Assembly: GCF_003086295.3 (NCBI RefSeq)
Contig: NC_092051.1
Coordinates: 66,279,772 to 66,343,771, forward strand
Length of the DNA stretch: 64,000 bases
Direction: 5' to 3'
DNA from: Arachis hypogaea
Taxonomy: Eukaryota > Streptophyta > Magnoliopsida > Fabales > Fabaceae
Shown here: positions 48,392-60,534 of the stretch, in pieces
Layout of the letters: each line of letters starts with the position of its first letter
How positions within the stretch are numbered: the stretch's first letter is position 1
Position numbers and translations under genes: made by a program
The notes under the pieces: model-generated
Told to the model about the DNA's origin: nothing
Database searches by the model: none
The model's input: the letters and a program-made list of their open reading frames with translations, nothing else

Positions 48392-49932
48392 TGGTGCACG
48401 AATTGTGAATCACACTTTTCACAACTCGTACCACTAACCAGCAAGTGCACTGGGTCGTCCAAGTAATACCTTACATGAGTAAGGGTCGATCCCACGGAGA
48501 TTGTTGGTTTGAAGCAATCTATGGTTATCTTGTAAATCTTAGTCAGGAAATCAATTATAATTATCAGTATGAATTGCGAAGAATAAAAGAGCATGGATTA
48601 AATATTTGTTCTGCAGTAATGGAGAATATGTTGGAGTTTTGGAGATGCTTTGTCTTCTGAATCCCTGTTTTCTCCCTGTCTTCTTCTTCACGCACGCAAG
48701 GTTCCTCCTATGGCAAGCTGTGTGTTGGTGGATCACCGTTGTCAATGGCTACCATCCGTCCTCTCAGTGAAAAAGGTCCAGGTGCGCTGTCACCGCACGG
48801 CTAATCATCTGTCGGTTACCACTCATGCTGGAATAGGATCCATTGATCCTTTTGCGTTTGTCACTACGCCCAGCCCTTGTGAGTTTGAAGCTCGTCACAG
48901 TCATTCAATCCTTGAATCCTACTAGGAATACCACAGACAAGGTTTAGACTTTTCGAATTCTCAAGAATGCTGCCAATGGATTCTAGCTTATACCACGAAG
49001 ATTCTGATTAAGGAATCCAAGAGATATCCATTCAATTGAAGGTAGAATGGAGGTGGTTGTCAGGCACGCGTTCATAGGTTGAGGATGATGATGAGTGTCA
49101 CGGATCATCACATCCATCATATTGAAGTGCGAATAAACATCTTTAGATAGAAACAAGCGTGTTTGAATAGAAAACAGAAATAGTTGCATTAATTCATCGA
49201 AATACAGCAGAGCTCCTCACCCCCAACAATGGAGTTCAGAGACTCATGCCGTTAAAGAGTACAAAGTTCAGATCTAAAAATGTCATGAGGTACGAAATAG
49301 ACCTCTAAAAGTTGTTTAAATACTAAACTAGTAACCTAGGTTTACAGAAAATGAATAAACTATGACAGATGGTGCAGAAATCCACTTCTGGGGCCCACTT
49401 GGTGTGTGCTAGGGCTGAGACTTAAGCTTCTCACGTACCTAGGCTGTTTTTGGAGTTAAACACCATGTTGTAACCTGTTTCTGGCGTTCAACTCCCATTT
49501 GTAACCTGTTTCTGGCGTTTGACGTCAGACTGCAACATTGAACTAGCGTTGAACGCCAGTTTACGTCATCTATCCCGTAGCAAAGTATGGACTATTATAT
49601 ATTTCTGGAAAGCCCTGAATGTCTACTTTCCAACGCAATTGAGAGCGCGCGAATTGGATACCTGTAGCTCTAGAAAATCCATTCCGATTGCAGGGAGGTC
49701 AGAATCCAACAGCATCAGTAGTCCTTTTTCAGCCTGAATCAGATTTTTGCTCAGCTCCCTCAATTTCAGCCAGAAAATACCTGAAATTACAGAAAAACAC
49801 ACAAACTCATAGTAAAGTTCAGAATTGTGATTTTTATTTAAAAACTAATAGAAATATAATAAAAACTAACTAAATTATACTGAAAACATACTAAAAACAA
49901 TGCCAAAAAGCGTATAAATTATCCGCTCATCA
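48392..49932 (-). repeat. E3 3' LTR
   Basis: The LTR is 1541 bp. On the minus strand it reads TGATGAGCGGATAATTTATA ... GTGCACCA, the same family as the E2 LTR but clearly diverged. Palindrome cluster at about 49445-49562. Confidence 0.9.
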
Positions 49933-51112
49933 CAACACCAAACTTAAATTGTTGCTTGTCCCCAAGCAACTGAAAATCAATTAGGATAAAAAGAAGAGAA
50001 TATACTATAAATTCCAAAATATCAATGAAACTTAGCTCGAATTAGATGAGCGGGACTAGTATCTTTTTGCCTCTTGAATAGCTTTGGCATCTCACTTTAT
50101 CCATTGAGATTCAAAATGATTGGCATCTATAGGAACTTAGAATTCAGATAGTGTTATTGATTCTCCTAGTTTAGTATGTTGATTCTTGAACACAGCTACT
50201 TTATGAGTCTTGGTCGTGGCCCTAAGCACTTTGTTTTCCAGTATTACCACCGGATACATAAATGCCACAGACACATAACTGGGTGAACCTTTTCAGATTG
50301 TGACTCAGCTTTGCTAAAGTCCCCAATTAGAGGTGTCCAGGGTTCTTAAGCACACTCTTCTTTTGCTTTGGACCTTGACTTTAACCGCTCAGTCTCAAGT
50401 TTTCACTTGACACCTTCACGCCACAAGCACATGGTTAGGGACAGCTTGGTTTAGCCGCTTAGGCCAGGATTTTATTCCTTTAGGCCCTCCTATCCACTGA
50501 TGCTCAAAGCCTTGGATCCTTTTTATCACCCTTGCCTTTTGATTTTAAGGGCTATTGGCATTTTTCTCTTGCCTTTTGGTTTAAAGAGCTTTTAGCTTTT
50601 TCTGCTTGCTTTTTCTTTTTCTTTCTATTTTTTTCGCAAGCTTTTGTATTCACTGCTTTTTCTTACTTCAAGAATCAATTTTATGATTTTTCAGATCATC
50701 AAATAACATTTCTCCTTTTCATCATTCTTTCAAGAGCCAACATATGTAACATTCATAAACAATCAACTTCAAAAGACATATGCACTGTTCAAGCATTCAT
50801 TCAGAAAACAAAAAGTATTATCACCACATCAAAATAATTAAACTAGTTTCAAGGATGAATTTGAAACCATGTACTTCTTGTTCTTTTTTAATTAAAACAA
50901 TTTTTATTTAAGAAAGGTGACAGATTCATAGGATATTCATAACTTTAAGGCACAGAATCTAATCTTTATTTATTATTTAATAATATAAATTACGCATAAA
51001 AGCAGACACTTAATAATAAAAGACAGGAAATTAAGGACTTAAAAATAAATGACTCTAACTCTAATACTCATCTACTCTTAAAATAGATAAAAGGTTATCT
51101 CAGAGTTAGGAC
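49933..51112 (-). other. E3 3' noncoding region with SL1b
   Basis: No gene. CAACACCAAACTT (49933-49945) and the stem-loop at 49951-49970 (minus: GTTGCTTGGGGACAAGCAAC) abut the LTR. The rest contains the GCCACAAGCACATGG and TGCCACAGACACATAA blocks shared with E2 and E5. Confidence 0.8.
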
Positions 51113-52246
51113 TCAACAACCTTTATTTTGGGAGGTAGATGCTTCTTTAGTCTGTGGGGTGCTTGGCCCTTCAAGAGACAGCTTCTGGCGCTTCAGTTCC
51201 TTTATGTCACGCCCTTGCTCTTCTTGTTCTTTAAGCAGTTTGCATAGCATGCTATTTTGATTTTGCTGTTCTTCCTTTAGTTGATTCACAGCTTCTTGCA
51301 ACTTGGTGACAGATGCTTCTAGGCGCTCCCAGTATTCAATTTGAGGGATTTCCGGGAGGAGCTCCTCTGCTTTTCTCTTGATGGGGTCGTCCTGCACTTG
51401 TAGTCCTTCCATAGACTTTTTGGTGATTGGTTGCTCAACTGAGATATACTTATCTACTCCCATTTTTATTCCAGCATCTTTACATAGCAGAGAGACTAAG
51501 CTTGGATAAGCCAATTTAGCATCTTTGGAGTTCTCGTTTGCAATTTTGTAAAGTTCACAAGCAATCAGCTGATGAACTTCCACTTCTTTTTCTAGCATAA
51601 TGCAATGAATCATTACTGCTCTTCTGATGGTGACCTCAGAGCGGTTGCTAGTGGGCAGTATAGAGCGCCCAATGAAGTCCAGCCAGCCTCTGGCAACTGG
51701 TTTGAGATCTCCTCTCTTGAGTTGGTTCGGGGCACCCTTTGTGTTTGTTGTCCATTTGGCTCCAAGGAGGCATATGTCCTCTAGGATTTTGTCCAATTCC
51801 AGGTTTGATCTCATCATTCTCCTATTAAAAGAGTCTGGGTCATCTTGCAGTTGAGGCAGCTTGAAGATCTCCCTTATTTTGTCAGGGTGGGTGTGAACAA
51901 TCTTCCCTCTGACCAGAGTTCTATAGTCATAGAATGCGGTTCCAGCTATTCTCTGCTTGTCCGTTTGCCATAGATTAGCATAGAATTCCTGAACCATGTT
52001 TCTTCCTACCTTTGTTTTCAGGATTAGCTATGACTTCCCAGCTTCTGTTTCGAATTTGCTCTTGGATCTCCGATATTCATCTTCTTTCAGATCGAATTTA
52101 ACTTCCGGGATCACTGACCTTAGACTCATTATTTTGTAAAAATGGTATGAATGTTCTTTGGTTATGAACTTCCCTTGATTCCAAAGTGGTTTTGGAATAT
52201 TCTCTTTCTTACCTCTTGAGTCGGTTTGTTTTCCCTTGGGAGCCAT
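51113..52246 (-). pseudogene. E3 ORF3 ('putative plant transposon protein'), one frameshift
   Basis: It starts MAPKGKQTDSRGKKENIPKP at 52246. It runs through FITKEHSYHFYKIMSLRS to a stop at 52028, then resumes in another frame from MVQEFYANLWQTDKQR (51997). The main part is open for 294 residues: TLVRGKIVHTHPDKI, PVARGWLDFIGRSILPTSNR, AVMIHCIMLEKEVEVHQLIA, AYPSLVSLLCKDAGI. A Gln/Glu-rich coiled coil follows, and the frame ends STSQNKGC. Apart from the frameshift near 52000-52027 it is the best preserved ORF3 here and a good reference for the family. Confidence 0.82.
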
Positions 52247-53296
52247 GATCTTAGTGGGTATTGGCTTAGTGATCACGGATAAACACACCAAACTTAGAGG
52301 TTTGCTTGTCCTCAAGCAAAAGAAAAGAAAGGAGAGGGAAAGAGGGAGAGCCAAGCACAACTTGTGGAGGAGAGGGGGAGGCCGAATTAGGATTTAAAGG
52401 GAAAAGGGAGGGTGGGTTCGAAAATTTTGAAGGAGATATGATAGAAGATATGATTTGTAAAAGATAAGTATGATAGGAAAAAGATATGATTTAAAATTGA
52501 AAAGATATGAAAGATATTTGAAAAAGATAAATCTGAATTTTGAAAAAGATGATGTGAGGATTTGAAAAAGATATTGATGATTTGAAAAGATTTTAGAGTG
52601 AAAAGAGATAGATTTGTTTTGAAAAGGGTTTGGAAATAATTTTAAGAGGATTAAAAAAAGGGCTTATGAATTAAGATACATTTGATATCTTTTTGAAAAA
52701 AAAGGATTTGAAAAATTAGGATTTGTAACATGTTTGTGCAAGAAATCATGAATTTAAACATAAAAAATGGAAAAAAATTTGAATTAAAAACGAAATTGCC
52801 TGCTCCCCACAATCCTGGCGTTAAACGCCCAACTGCTGCATGTTTTGGGCGTTTAACGCCCAGTTGGTGCTTGGTCTGGGCGTTTAACGCCCAGTTGTTG
52901 CTTCTAGCTGGCGTTAAACGCCAGAAACCCCTTTGTCACTGGCCGTTTTTTTGAATGCCCAGGATGCTGTCAATCTGGTGTTAAACGCCCAGATGGCTAT
53001 CTTTACTGGCATTAAACGCCTAGTAGATGCTTCTTTTGGGTGTTTAACGCCCAATTGTTCCTCTTACTGGCGTTTTCTTGCCAGTGAGCTCTTTTTCTCT
53101 GTTTTGTGTGCTAAATCCTTCTGTAACCCTGTGAACCTATGTAATTGACTCTTTACCTTATTAACATTGAACTTATATGCTTTAAAAATAAATAAAATGA
53201 AGAGTAAGGCAAAATAACAGAAAAAGTTTTGCCAATGGCTGGGTTGCCTCCCAGCAAGCGCTTCTTTATTGTCTTTAGCTGGACTTTGCTGAGCTT
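52247..53296 (-). other. E3 ORF3-pol interval: SL1a, palindrome array, SL2
   Basis: The SL1 stem-loop is at 52301-52320 (minus: TTTGCTTGAGGACAAGCAAA). An AG-rich stretch with repeated GAAAAAGATA follows. The palindrome array of TGGGCGTTTAACGCCCA motifs lies at 52812-53085, and SL2 at 53238-53255 (minus: GCTGGGAGGCAACCCAGC), next to AAGCGCTT. The order mirrors that of E2 exactly. Confidence 0.85.
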
Positions 53297-54500
53297 TTAA
53301 ACTAGCCTCAGCCTTGAGCACTCTTGCTCAACATTGCCTTCAAGATAGTGTTTGATTCTCTGTCCATTAACAATAAACTTCTTATTAGAATCAATGTCTT
53401 GAAGCTCCACATAACCATATGGTGATACACTTGTAATCACATATGGTCCCCTCCACTGGGATTTCAATTTCCCAGGGAATAGCCTGAGCCTAGAGTTAAA
53501 CAACAGAACCTTTTGTCCTGGTTCAAATACTCTTGATGAAAGCTTTCTGTCATGCCACCTCTTTTATTTCTCCTTATAAAGCTTGGCATTTTCGAAAGCA
53601 GTGAGTCTAAATTCCTCTAGCTCATTTTGCTAGAGTAATCTTTTTTCTCCGGCTAATTTGGCATCAAAGTTCAGAAATCTGGTTGCCCAGTAGGCCTTAT
53701 GTTCCAGTTCCATGGGCAAATGACAGGCCTTACCATACACAAGCTGGTATGGAGAGGTCCCTATAGGAGTCTTGAATGCTGTTCTGTAAGCCCACAGAGC
53801 ATCATCCAAGCTTCTTGCGCAATCCTTTCTACGGGTACTTACAGTCTGTTCCAGGATTCTTTTTAGTTCTCTGTTAGAGACTTCAGCTTGCCCATTTGTC
53901 TGTGGATGATATGGAGTTGCCACCTTGTGGCTAATCCCATACCGGACCATGGCAGAGTAAAGCTGTTTGTTGCAGAAGTGAGTGCCCCCATCACTGATTA
54001 GTACTCTAGGGACACCAAACCTGCTGAAGATATGTTTCTGGAGGAATTTCAACACTGTTTTAGTATCATTAGTTGGTGTGGCAACGGCCTCCACCCATTT
54101 TGATACATAATCAACTGCCACCAGAATATAAGTGTTTGAGTATGATAGTGGGAAAGGCCCCATGAAGTCAATTCCCCATACATCAAACAACTCAATCTCT
54201 AAGATCCCTTATTGAGGCATGGCGTGACCATGAGGCAGATTACCAGCTCTCTCGCAACTGTCACAGTTACGTAAAAACTCTTGGGAATCTCTATAGAGGG
54301 TAGGCCAGTAGACGCCACATTAGAGGACCTTGGTGGCTGTTCGCTCACTTCCAAAATGGCCTCCATATTGTGATCCATGGCAATGCCATAAGATCTTCTG
54401 TCCTTCTTCTCTAGGCACACACCTACGGATTATTTCATCTGCACATCTCTTAAAGAGATAGGGTTCATCCCACAAATAGTACTTTGCATCAGTAATTAAT
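53297..54500 (-). pseudogene. E3 integrase
   Basis: C-terminal GPY module at 53297-53503 (SQWRGPYVITSVSPYGYVEL). Catalytic core at 53630-54190, with D in [11 protein letters not shown] in [12 protein letters not shown] and E in [10 protein letters not shown], in one frame. Interruptions: TAG near 53628 after AGEKRLL, a stop near 53560, and a TAA at the MPQ-GIL junction near 54209. The zinc-finger part upstream (54210-54420) is readable but carries a stop. It is less damaged than E2 in the core. Confidence 0.87.
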
Positions 54501-54984
54501 TTTTTCTTTTGTTGCCTGCTGTACTCCTTGGGTATGAACCTTACAGCTCTATAGTTTGCAATGTCTGCAAACCATGGTGTTTCCTGAATGGTGAATAAAT
54601 GCTCATCCGGAAAGATTTCAGAGATCTCAAAAGAGGGGGGGGGGACGCCCCTTCTATTGGCTCTATCCGGGACAGATGATCAGCCACTTGGTTCTCTGTC
54701 CCTTTTCTGTCTCTTATTTCTATATCAAACTCTTGCAGAAGCAACACCCATCTTATAAGCCTGGGTTATGAATCCTGCTTTGTGAGTAGATATTTAAGAG
54801 CAGCATGGTCAGTGTACACTATCACCTTTGATCCTACCAAGTATGATCTAAACTTATCAATGGCATAAACCACTGCAAGCAATTCTTTTTCTGTGGTTGT
54901 GTAATTTTTCTGGGCATCATTTAAAACACGGCTAGCATAATAAATGACATGCAGAAGCTTTTCATGCCTCTACCCCAGTACTGC
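54501..54984 (-). pseudogene. E3 RNase H fragment, cut by E4
   Basis: On the minus strand it reads [53 protein letters not shown], a TAA stop, then [20 protein letters not shown]10 run near 54640 shifts the frame. The N-terminal [12 protein letters not shown] motif is absent because E4 begins at 54985. Confidence 0.85.
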
Positions 54985-56416
54985 TGACGTTAGGATTTTT
55001 GCCAGCAAAGAATTTCATAAAAATAGTCGCGTTGTAGATATAGTCTCTAAACCGACAGAAATCCCTTCGTACAAACGTTTTGGTTGTCACAAGTAACAAA
55101 CCCCTTAAAATTGATAACCGAGTATTTAAACCTCGGGTCGTCTTCTCAAGGAATTGCAGGGAAGTATGTTCTTATTATTGGTTATGAAGATTGTAAATTG
55201 GGGGTTTTGGAAGTAAGGTGGGAATATGTTATATGACAAGTAAAATAAAAAAATAATAATAAAATCTCTTGGCAAGGTATAAGAAATTGGAAGTCCAGAC
55301 TTAGTTATCCTTATCAACAACAATGAAAGTTGAATCTTAATTCCACTTGGTCAACCTTTACTAAAATAAAGGAAAGTCAAGGGACTAATTAGTTTGATCT
55401 TCGAATCTTATTTATTTCCTAAGAAAAGGTTGGGATTATTGAAGCTCAATTCAATTAGCAAAGATAACAGTTATCAATTATGCTGTTGAGTTGGATAATT
55501 CCTGAGTTACTGATTTCTTAACCAAGACCAAAAGGGGAAAAGTAAATCTACTGGAATAAGAATGCCTTCAGATGGGAAGCAATAATCATGTAAATAAAAG
55601 AGAGCAATAGTAACTGAAATACCTCAAATAACATTAATTCAAGTAATCTGGAACAGTTCATAAAATAAATTGGGAAAATAAATAAAAATAAAGAACCTGG
55701 GATTGAGAGTTACTCCTAAACTAAGAGAAGTCCTAAATCCTAATCCTAAGAGAGAGGAGAGAACCTCTCTCTCTAAAAACTACATCTAAAACATGAAAAG
55801 TGAATTATGAGAGCTCCCTTATAAATAGATGTATTCCTCCACTTTATAGCCTCTAATCTGTGTTTTCTGGGTCGAGAACAGGGTCAGAAACAGCCCAGAA
55901 TTTGCTGGTCTCGAATTCAACTACGCTGGAATTCCGTCACTGCGACGTGGCTGCATGGAGCACGCAGTCGCGTCGCCTAGCATCAAGGAAACTATAGCAT
56001 ATTATATATCAAATCGAAGCCCCATACGTTAGCTTTCCAACGCAACTGGAATCGCGTCGTTTGTACTTCTATAGCTCAAGTTATGACTGTTTGAATGCAA
56101 AGAGGTCAGGCTGACAGCTTTGCAGTTTCTTCAACTTCTTGTATTCCTTCCACTTTTGCATGCTTCCTTTCCATCCTCTAAACCATTCCTGCCCTGTAAT
56201 CTCTGAAATCACTTAACACACATATCAAGGCATCTAATGGTAATAAGAGAGGATTTAAACATAGGGAACTTAAGGCCAAAGAAGCATGTTTTCAATCAAA
56301 GCACATAATTAGGAAGGCAAATGTAAAACCATGCAAATAGTATGAATAAGTGGGTAAAGAGTTAATAAAAACCACTCAATTGAGCACAAGATAAACCATA
56401 AAATAGTGGTTTATCA
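54985..56416 (-). repeat. E4 3' LTR
   Basis: The LTR is about 1432 bp and AT-rich. It contains a GC-rich insert (CTGCGACGTGGCTGC ... GCAGTCGCGTCGCC, about 55936-55980) and the phrase ATATCAAATCGAAGCCCCAT ... CTTTCCAACGCAACTGG, a motif also seen in E2, E3 and E5 LTRs (TTTCCAACGCAATTGG). Confidence 0.75.
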
Positions 56417-58813
56417 ACCTCCCCACACTTAAACATTAGCATGTCCTCATGCTAAGCTCAAGAGAAACTATAAAGAATGATGAGGATTGATAGAATGTAT
56501 GAAATGCAACCTATGAGTGCAACTACATGCTAAACGCTTTTACTTACTTGGTTAAGAGTAAATAAGTTCTCCAAGAATAAATATGAACTGGATTTCACTA
56601 ATTCAAATCATGAAAATGAACTACAAAATAGATTTGCAAGAAGAAAATAGCTCATGAAAGCAGGGAACAAGGAATTGAGCATTGAACCCTCACTGATAGT
56701 GTATACACTCTAATCACTCAAGTGTTTTAGGTTCGATTCTCTCAATTCTCTACTAACCTTGTTTTCTAAGGCTTGCTCTTCTTCTACCAATCAACAAAAA
56801 TTTAATACACAGATACACAAATCAAGAGGTCTTTTAAGGGTTGTAATGGGGTTAGGGTCAAGGTAGGATTGTATATGGTCAAGTGGACTAAAATCTGAAT
56901 CCTTAATTAACTTAAACTTTCCCCACCTAACTTAAGACAATCCATGTAATCAAAGTACAAAACCTAACTTTCCATTAACCATTTTTTTTCACATATTCAT
57001 GCATTTTAATTTCAAGTACAGTACATATGCATTGCTTTCACTTACTTTGGGGCATTTTGTCCCTTTTTTATTATTTGCTATTTTTCTCCTCTTTTTCTCT
57101 TTTTTCTTCTTTTTTTTATTTATTTATTTTTTACTATTTTTTTTCAATGCATATGATTAAATTTTTGAATGCGTGACATGTCCTAAACATTTCTTTCACA
57201 TTTTCAGAAAATTCTAACATACTCAATTTTCAAACCAAATGTTTTCAATCCCAATTTCCCCACACTTAAATCATAAGCATCTCATTAGTCTAAGCTAACC
57301 AAGGATTCAAATTAAGGTCATTATTGTTTTCCGCTTAGAGTTAATGATGTGCTAAAGTAAAGAACAAAGGGGTAAAATAGGCTCAAAATTGGTTTGCAAG
57401 GGATAATCAAAGGTAAGACCATATGGGTATGTAAGCTCAGTGAAACAAAAGGCCTCAATCATGTAAGTGTATGCATACATCAAATAATGGAAATATAGAA
57501 TTAAGCAAGACAAAGATCACAATTTTAGAGAGAAAAATACACACTAAAACAAAATTTTTGGTTGATAATGCAACCAATTCAAATAGGCTCAAAAATCTCA
57601 CAGGTTTTGTGTGTTCGAGTTCTAAACCATGTTCCAGTATAATATCTCTTCAAACAAGTGTAACATTAAATTTTATTCAAATTAGTGAAATTCTCTAAAA
57701 GGTTTCTTGAAAAAGAAAATATTACTTTAACCAAGTGGTAAAATATGCAAAAAATCAAACAAATATGCAGTCAAACATGCAAATGCAACAATCAAACAAA
57801 TAAAATACAAAAAATTTGGTGTTGAGTCAAGAAATAACTAACCCATGGAGATCAGTATCGACCTCCCCACACTTAAAGATTGCACCGTCCTCAGTGCATG
57901 TTGAGATGTGCAGGTGGACGGGCTGTTCCAACTAATGCTTTTCCTCAAGCATTGTGCTGATGGACTTGTTTGTCTCCCCATGTAAACGTCTTCCGGTTCC
58001 CTTCCGGGTGGCCATCCTGAAAGAAAAAGGGAAGAAGAGTAACCCAAAAATAGAGATAAGAAAATAAAAGAAGTATGGGTGGGTTAATGCCAAATTGTAA
58101 GGGTCTCATTTACATGGAAGCTTCAACATGTAAGTGTGAAAACAATAGAAGTCATGGCATACCAGTGGTGCAAAATTTGCAATAAAGGAGGGGAGAATAT
58201 GGGTAATGAAAGACAATGTAAGTTCATGTCAATGCAAAAGGAATATCAGTATTATAAAAATTAGCATTGATTTAAATAATATTACCCAATTAGATTTAAA
58301 CAAGTAACTAAGCACCACGAAAATACCAGAAAAGATGTAACAGTTGAATAAGAATATTTGAATACCAATAAAAAAATTTAGAAAAATAAAAATATGCAAT
58401 GAATGAAAGTATGCAAATAAATAAAATAAAATAAAAGATAAGAAGAATGAGAAGGGAAAGAAATAAAGTAAGAAAGAAAGAAAGAAAGAAGAAAAGATAG
58501 AAGAAATTAGGATTAGAGAAGAAAAGATAAGAAAATTGGCACTAATCTTGATAAGTTGTGTGACGCTGGCGACGCGGTCGCGTGGGTGACGCGGTCGCGT
58601 GGTGCGCAATAAGGTTAGGCAACGCGGACGCGTGGGGCACGCGATCGCGTGACTTGATTTGTGCTAGTGGCGCGAGTGCAGCCTCGCGGTCACACAACTC
58701 TCTGTTCAAAACTTAGTGTTGCCAAAATCCAGGGTAACGCGGTCGCGTGGGGCATGCGATCGCGTGGATGGCCTTTTTTGAAAACGACGCGGACGCGTAG
58801 GGCATGTGGTCGC
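56417..58813 (-). other. E4 3' internal noncoding region
   Basis: No ORF that I trust. It has an SL1-type stem-loop at 56436-56455 (minus TTAGCATGAGGACATGCTAA) and a second at 57881-57898 (minus TGCACTGAGGACGGTGCA). Each is followed on the minus strand by TTTAAGTGTGGGGAGG. A degenerate third TTAAGTGTGGGG is near 57258. T-rich and A-rich low-complexity stretches lie at 57050-57150 and 58370-58510. Confidence 0.7.
58560..58810. repeat. GACGCGGTCGCGTGG array in E4
   Basis: About seven copies of (G/C)ACGCG(G/A)(T/A)CGCGTGG, a near-palindrome, sit at 18-60 bp spacing in otherwise AT-rich DNA. Linkers vary while the arms stay complementary. It resembles in layout, not in sequence, the palindrome arrays of E1, E2, E3 and E5. 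Confidence 0.8.
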
Positions 58814-60534
58814 TGGTGCACGAACTTGTGATGTCCAGGCTCAAACAATCCCTGGCAACGTGAGCAACTTGGTACGCGCAATCGTGATTACACTTTGATT
58901 ATGTAAAATTTATGGCTCTTTCTTTCCCTGGCAATGGCGCCAAGAACATGGTGCCAATACCATGGTTCACAACTTCGATACAACTAACCAGCAAGTGCAC
59001 TGGGTCGTCCAAGTAATACCTTACGTGAGTAAGGGTCGAATCCCACGGAGATTGTTGGTATGAAGCAAGCTATGGTCACCTTGCAAATCTCAGTTAGGCA
59101 GATATAAATTGATAATGGTGTTTTCGAATTTAATATAATAAAATAGGAATAGAAATACTTATGTAATTCATTGGTAGGAATTTCAGATAAGCGAATGGAG
59201 ATGCTTTCGTTCCTCTGAACCTCTGCTTTCCTGCTATCTTCATCCAATCAGTCTTACTCCTTTCCATGGCTGGCTTTATGTAAGGGCATCACCGTTGTCA
59301 GTGGCTACATCCCCTCCTCTCAGTGAAAAATATGCTCACATGCTCTGTCACAGCACGGCTAATCATCTGTCGGTTCTCGATCATGCTGGAATAGGATTCA
59401 CCCTCCTTTTGCGTCTGTCACTAACGCCCAGCACTCGTGAGTTTGAAGCTCGTCACAGTCATTCAATCATTGAATCCTACTCGGAATACCATAGACAAGG
59501 TTTAGACTTTCCGGATTCTCTTGAATGCCGCCATCATTCTAGCTTACACCACGAAGATTCTGGTTAGGAGATCTAAGAGATATTCATTCTAGCTTATTTC
59601 ATGTAGAACGGAAGTGTTTGTCAGGCACGTGTTCATAGGGGAGAATGGTGATGAGCGTCACACATAATCATCACCTTCATCACATTCTTGGGTGCGAATG
59701 GATATCTTAGAAGCGAAACAAGATGAATTGAATAGAAAACAGTAGTACTTTGCATTAATCTTTGAGGAACAGCAGAGCTCCATACCTTAATCTATGGAGT
59801 GTAGAAACTCTACCGTTGAAAATACATAAGTGAAAGGTCCAGGCGTGGCCGAATGGCCAGCCCTCAAATGTGATCTAAGATAGCATACAACTGATCAAAG
59901 ATACCTAATACAATAGTAAAAGGTCCTATTTATAATAAACTAGTCACTAGGGTTTACATGAGTAAGTAATTGATGCATAAATCCACTTCCTGGGCCCACT
60001 TGGTGTGTGTTTGGGCTGAGCTTGAGTGTTGCACGTGTAGAGGTCCTTCTTGGAGTTGAACGCCAGCTTTTGTGCCAGTTTGGACGTTCAACTCTGGTTT
60101 TGGCTCCTTTTCTGGCGCTGGACGCCAGATTTGGGTAGAAAGCTGGCGTTGAACGCCAGTTTACATCGTCTATTCTTGGCCAAAGTATGGACTATTATAT
60201 ATTTCTGGAAAGCCCTGGATGTCTACTTTCCAACGCAATTGGAAGCGCGCCATTTTGAGTTCTGTAGCTCCAGAAAATCTACTTTGAGTGCAGGGAGGTC
60301 AGAATCCAACAACATCAGCAGTCCTTGTTCAACCTCTGAATCTGATTTTTGCTCAAGTCCCTCAATTTCAGCCAGAAAATACCTGAAATCATAGAAAAAC
60401 ACACAAACTCATAGTAAAGTCCAGAAATGTGAATTTAACATAAAAACTAATGAAAACATCCCTAAAAGTAACTAGATCCTACTAAAAACATACTAAAAAC
60501 AATGTCAAAAAGCGTATAAATTATCCACTCATCA
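58814..60534 (-). repeat. E5 3' LTR with embedded PBS relics
   Basis: The LTR is 1721 bp. On the minus strand it starts TGATGAGTGGATAATTTATA and ends TTCGTGCACCA. The last 140 bp or so contain two PBS-like stretches: 58926-58942 (minus TGGCGCCATTGCCAGGG), preceded by TTGGCACCA, and 58849-58860 (minus CGTTGCCAGGGA), preceded by GCGTACCA. If the LTR ends instead at 58951, the first would be a genuine PBS; I prefer the longer LTR. The palindrome cluster is at about 60040-60165. Confidence 0.72.

Larger units (their letters stand above)
48392..54984 (-). mobile_element. E3: Ty3/gypsy element of the E2 family, minus strand, 3' half
   Basis: The 3' LTR is at 48392-49932 and touches the 5S spacer (left flank GCTAT, 48387-48391). 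Moving right are the 3' noncoding region, ORF3, palindrome array, integrase and part of RNase H, all on the minus strand and clearly homologous to E2. Within RNase H, after CCCCAGTACTGC, the sequence switches to the LTR of E4. The rest of E3 (RT, gag, 5' LTR) must lie beyond the window. Confidence 0.88.
54985..58813 (-). mobile_element. E4: LTR element of a different family, nested in E3, minus strand (3' part)
   Basis: A 3' LTR (54985-56416; minus TGATAAACC ... CCTAACGTCA) is followed on the right by a purine-rich tract (minus GTTTAAGTGTGGGGAGGT), the expected PPT position. The host break lies inside the RNase H codons of E3. The internal part seen (2.4 kb) is noncoding and is itself cut at 58813/58814 by E5. 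The left limit could be 54982 instead of 54985. Confidence 0.75.

Noticed and set aside
58229..58609. 126-codon Phe/Ile/Ser-rich minus-strand ORF that looks like a membrane protein
   Set aside because: It comes from A-rich low-complexity DNA (GAAA, AATAAA repeats) in the noncoding part of E4.
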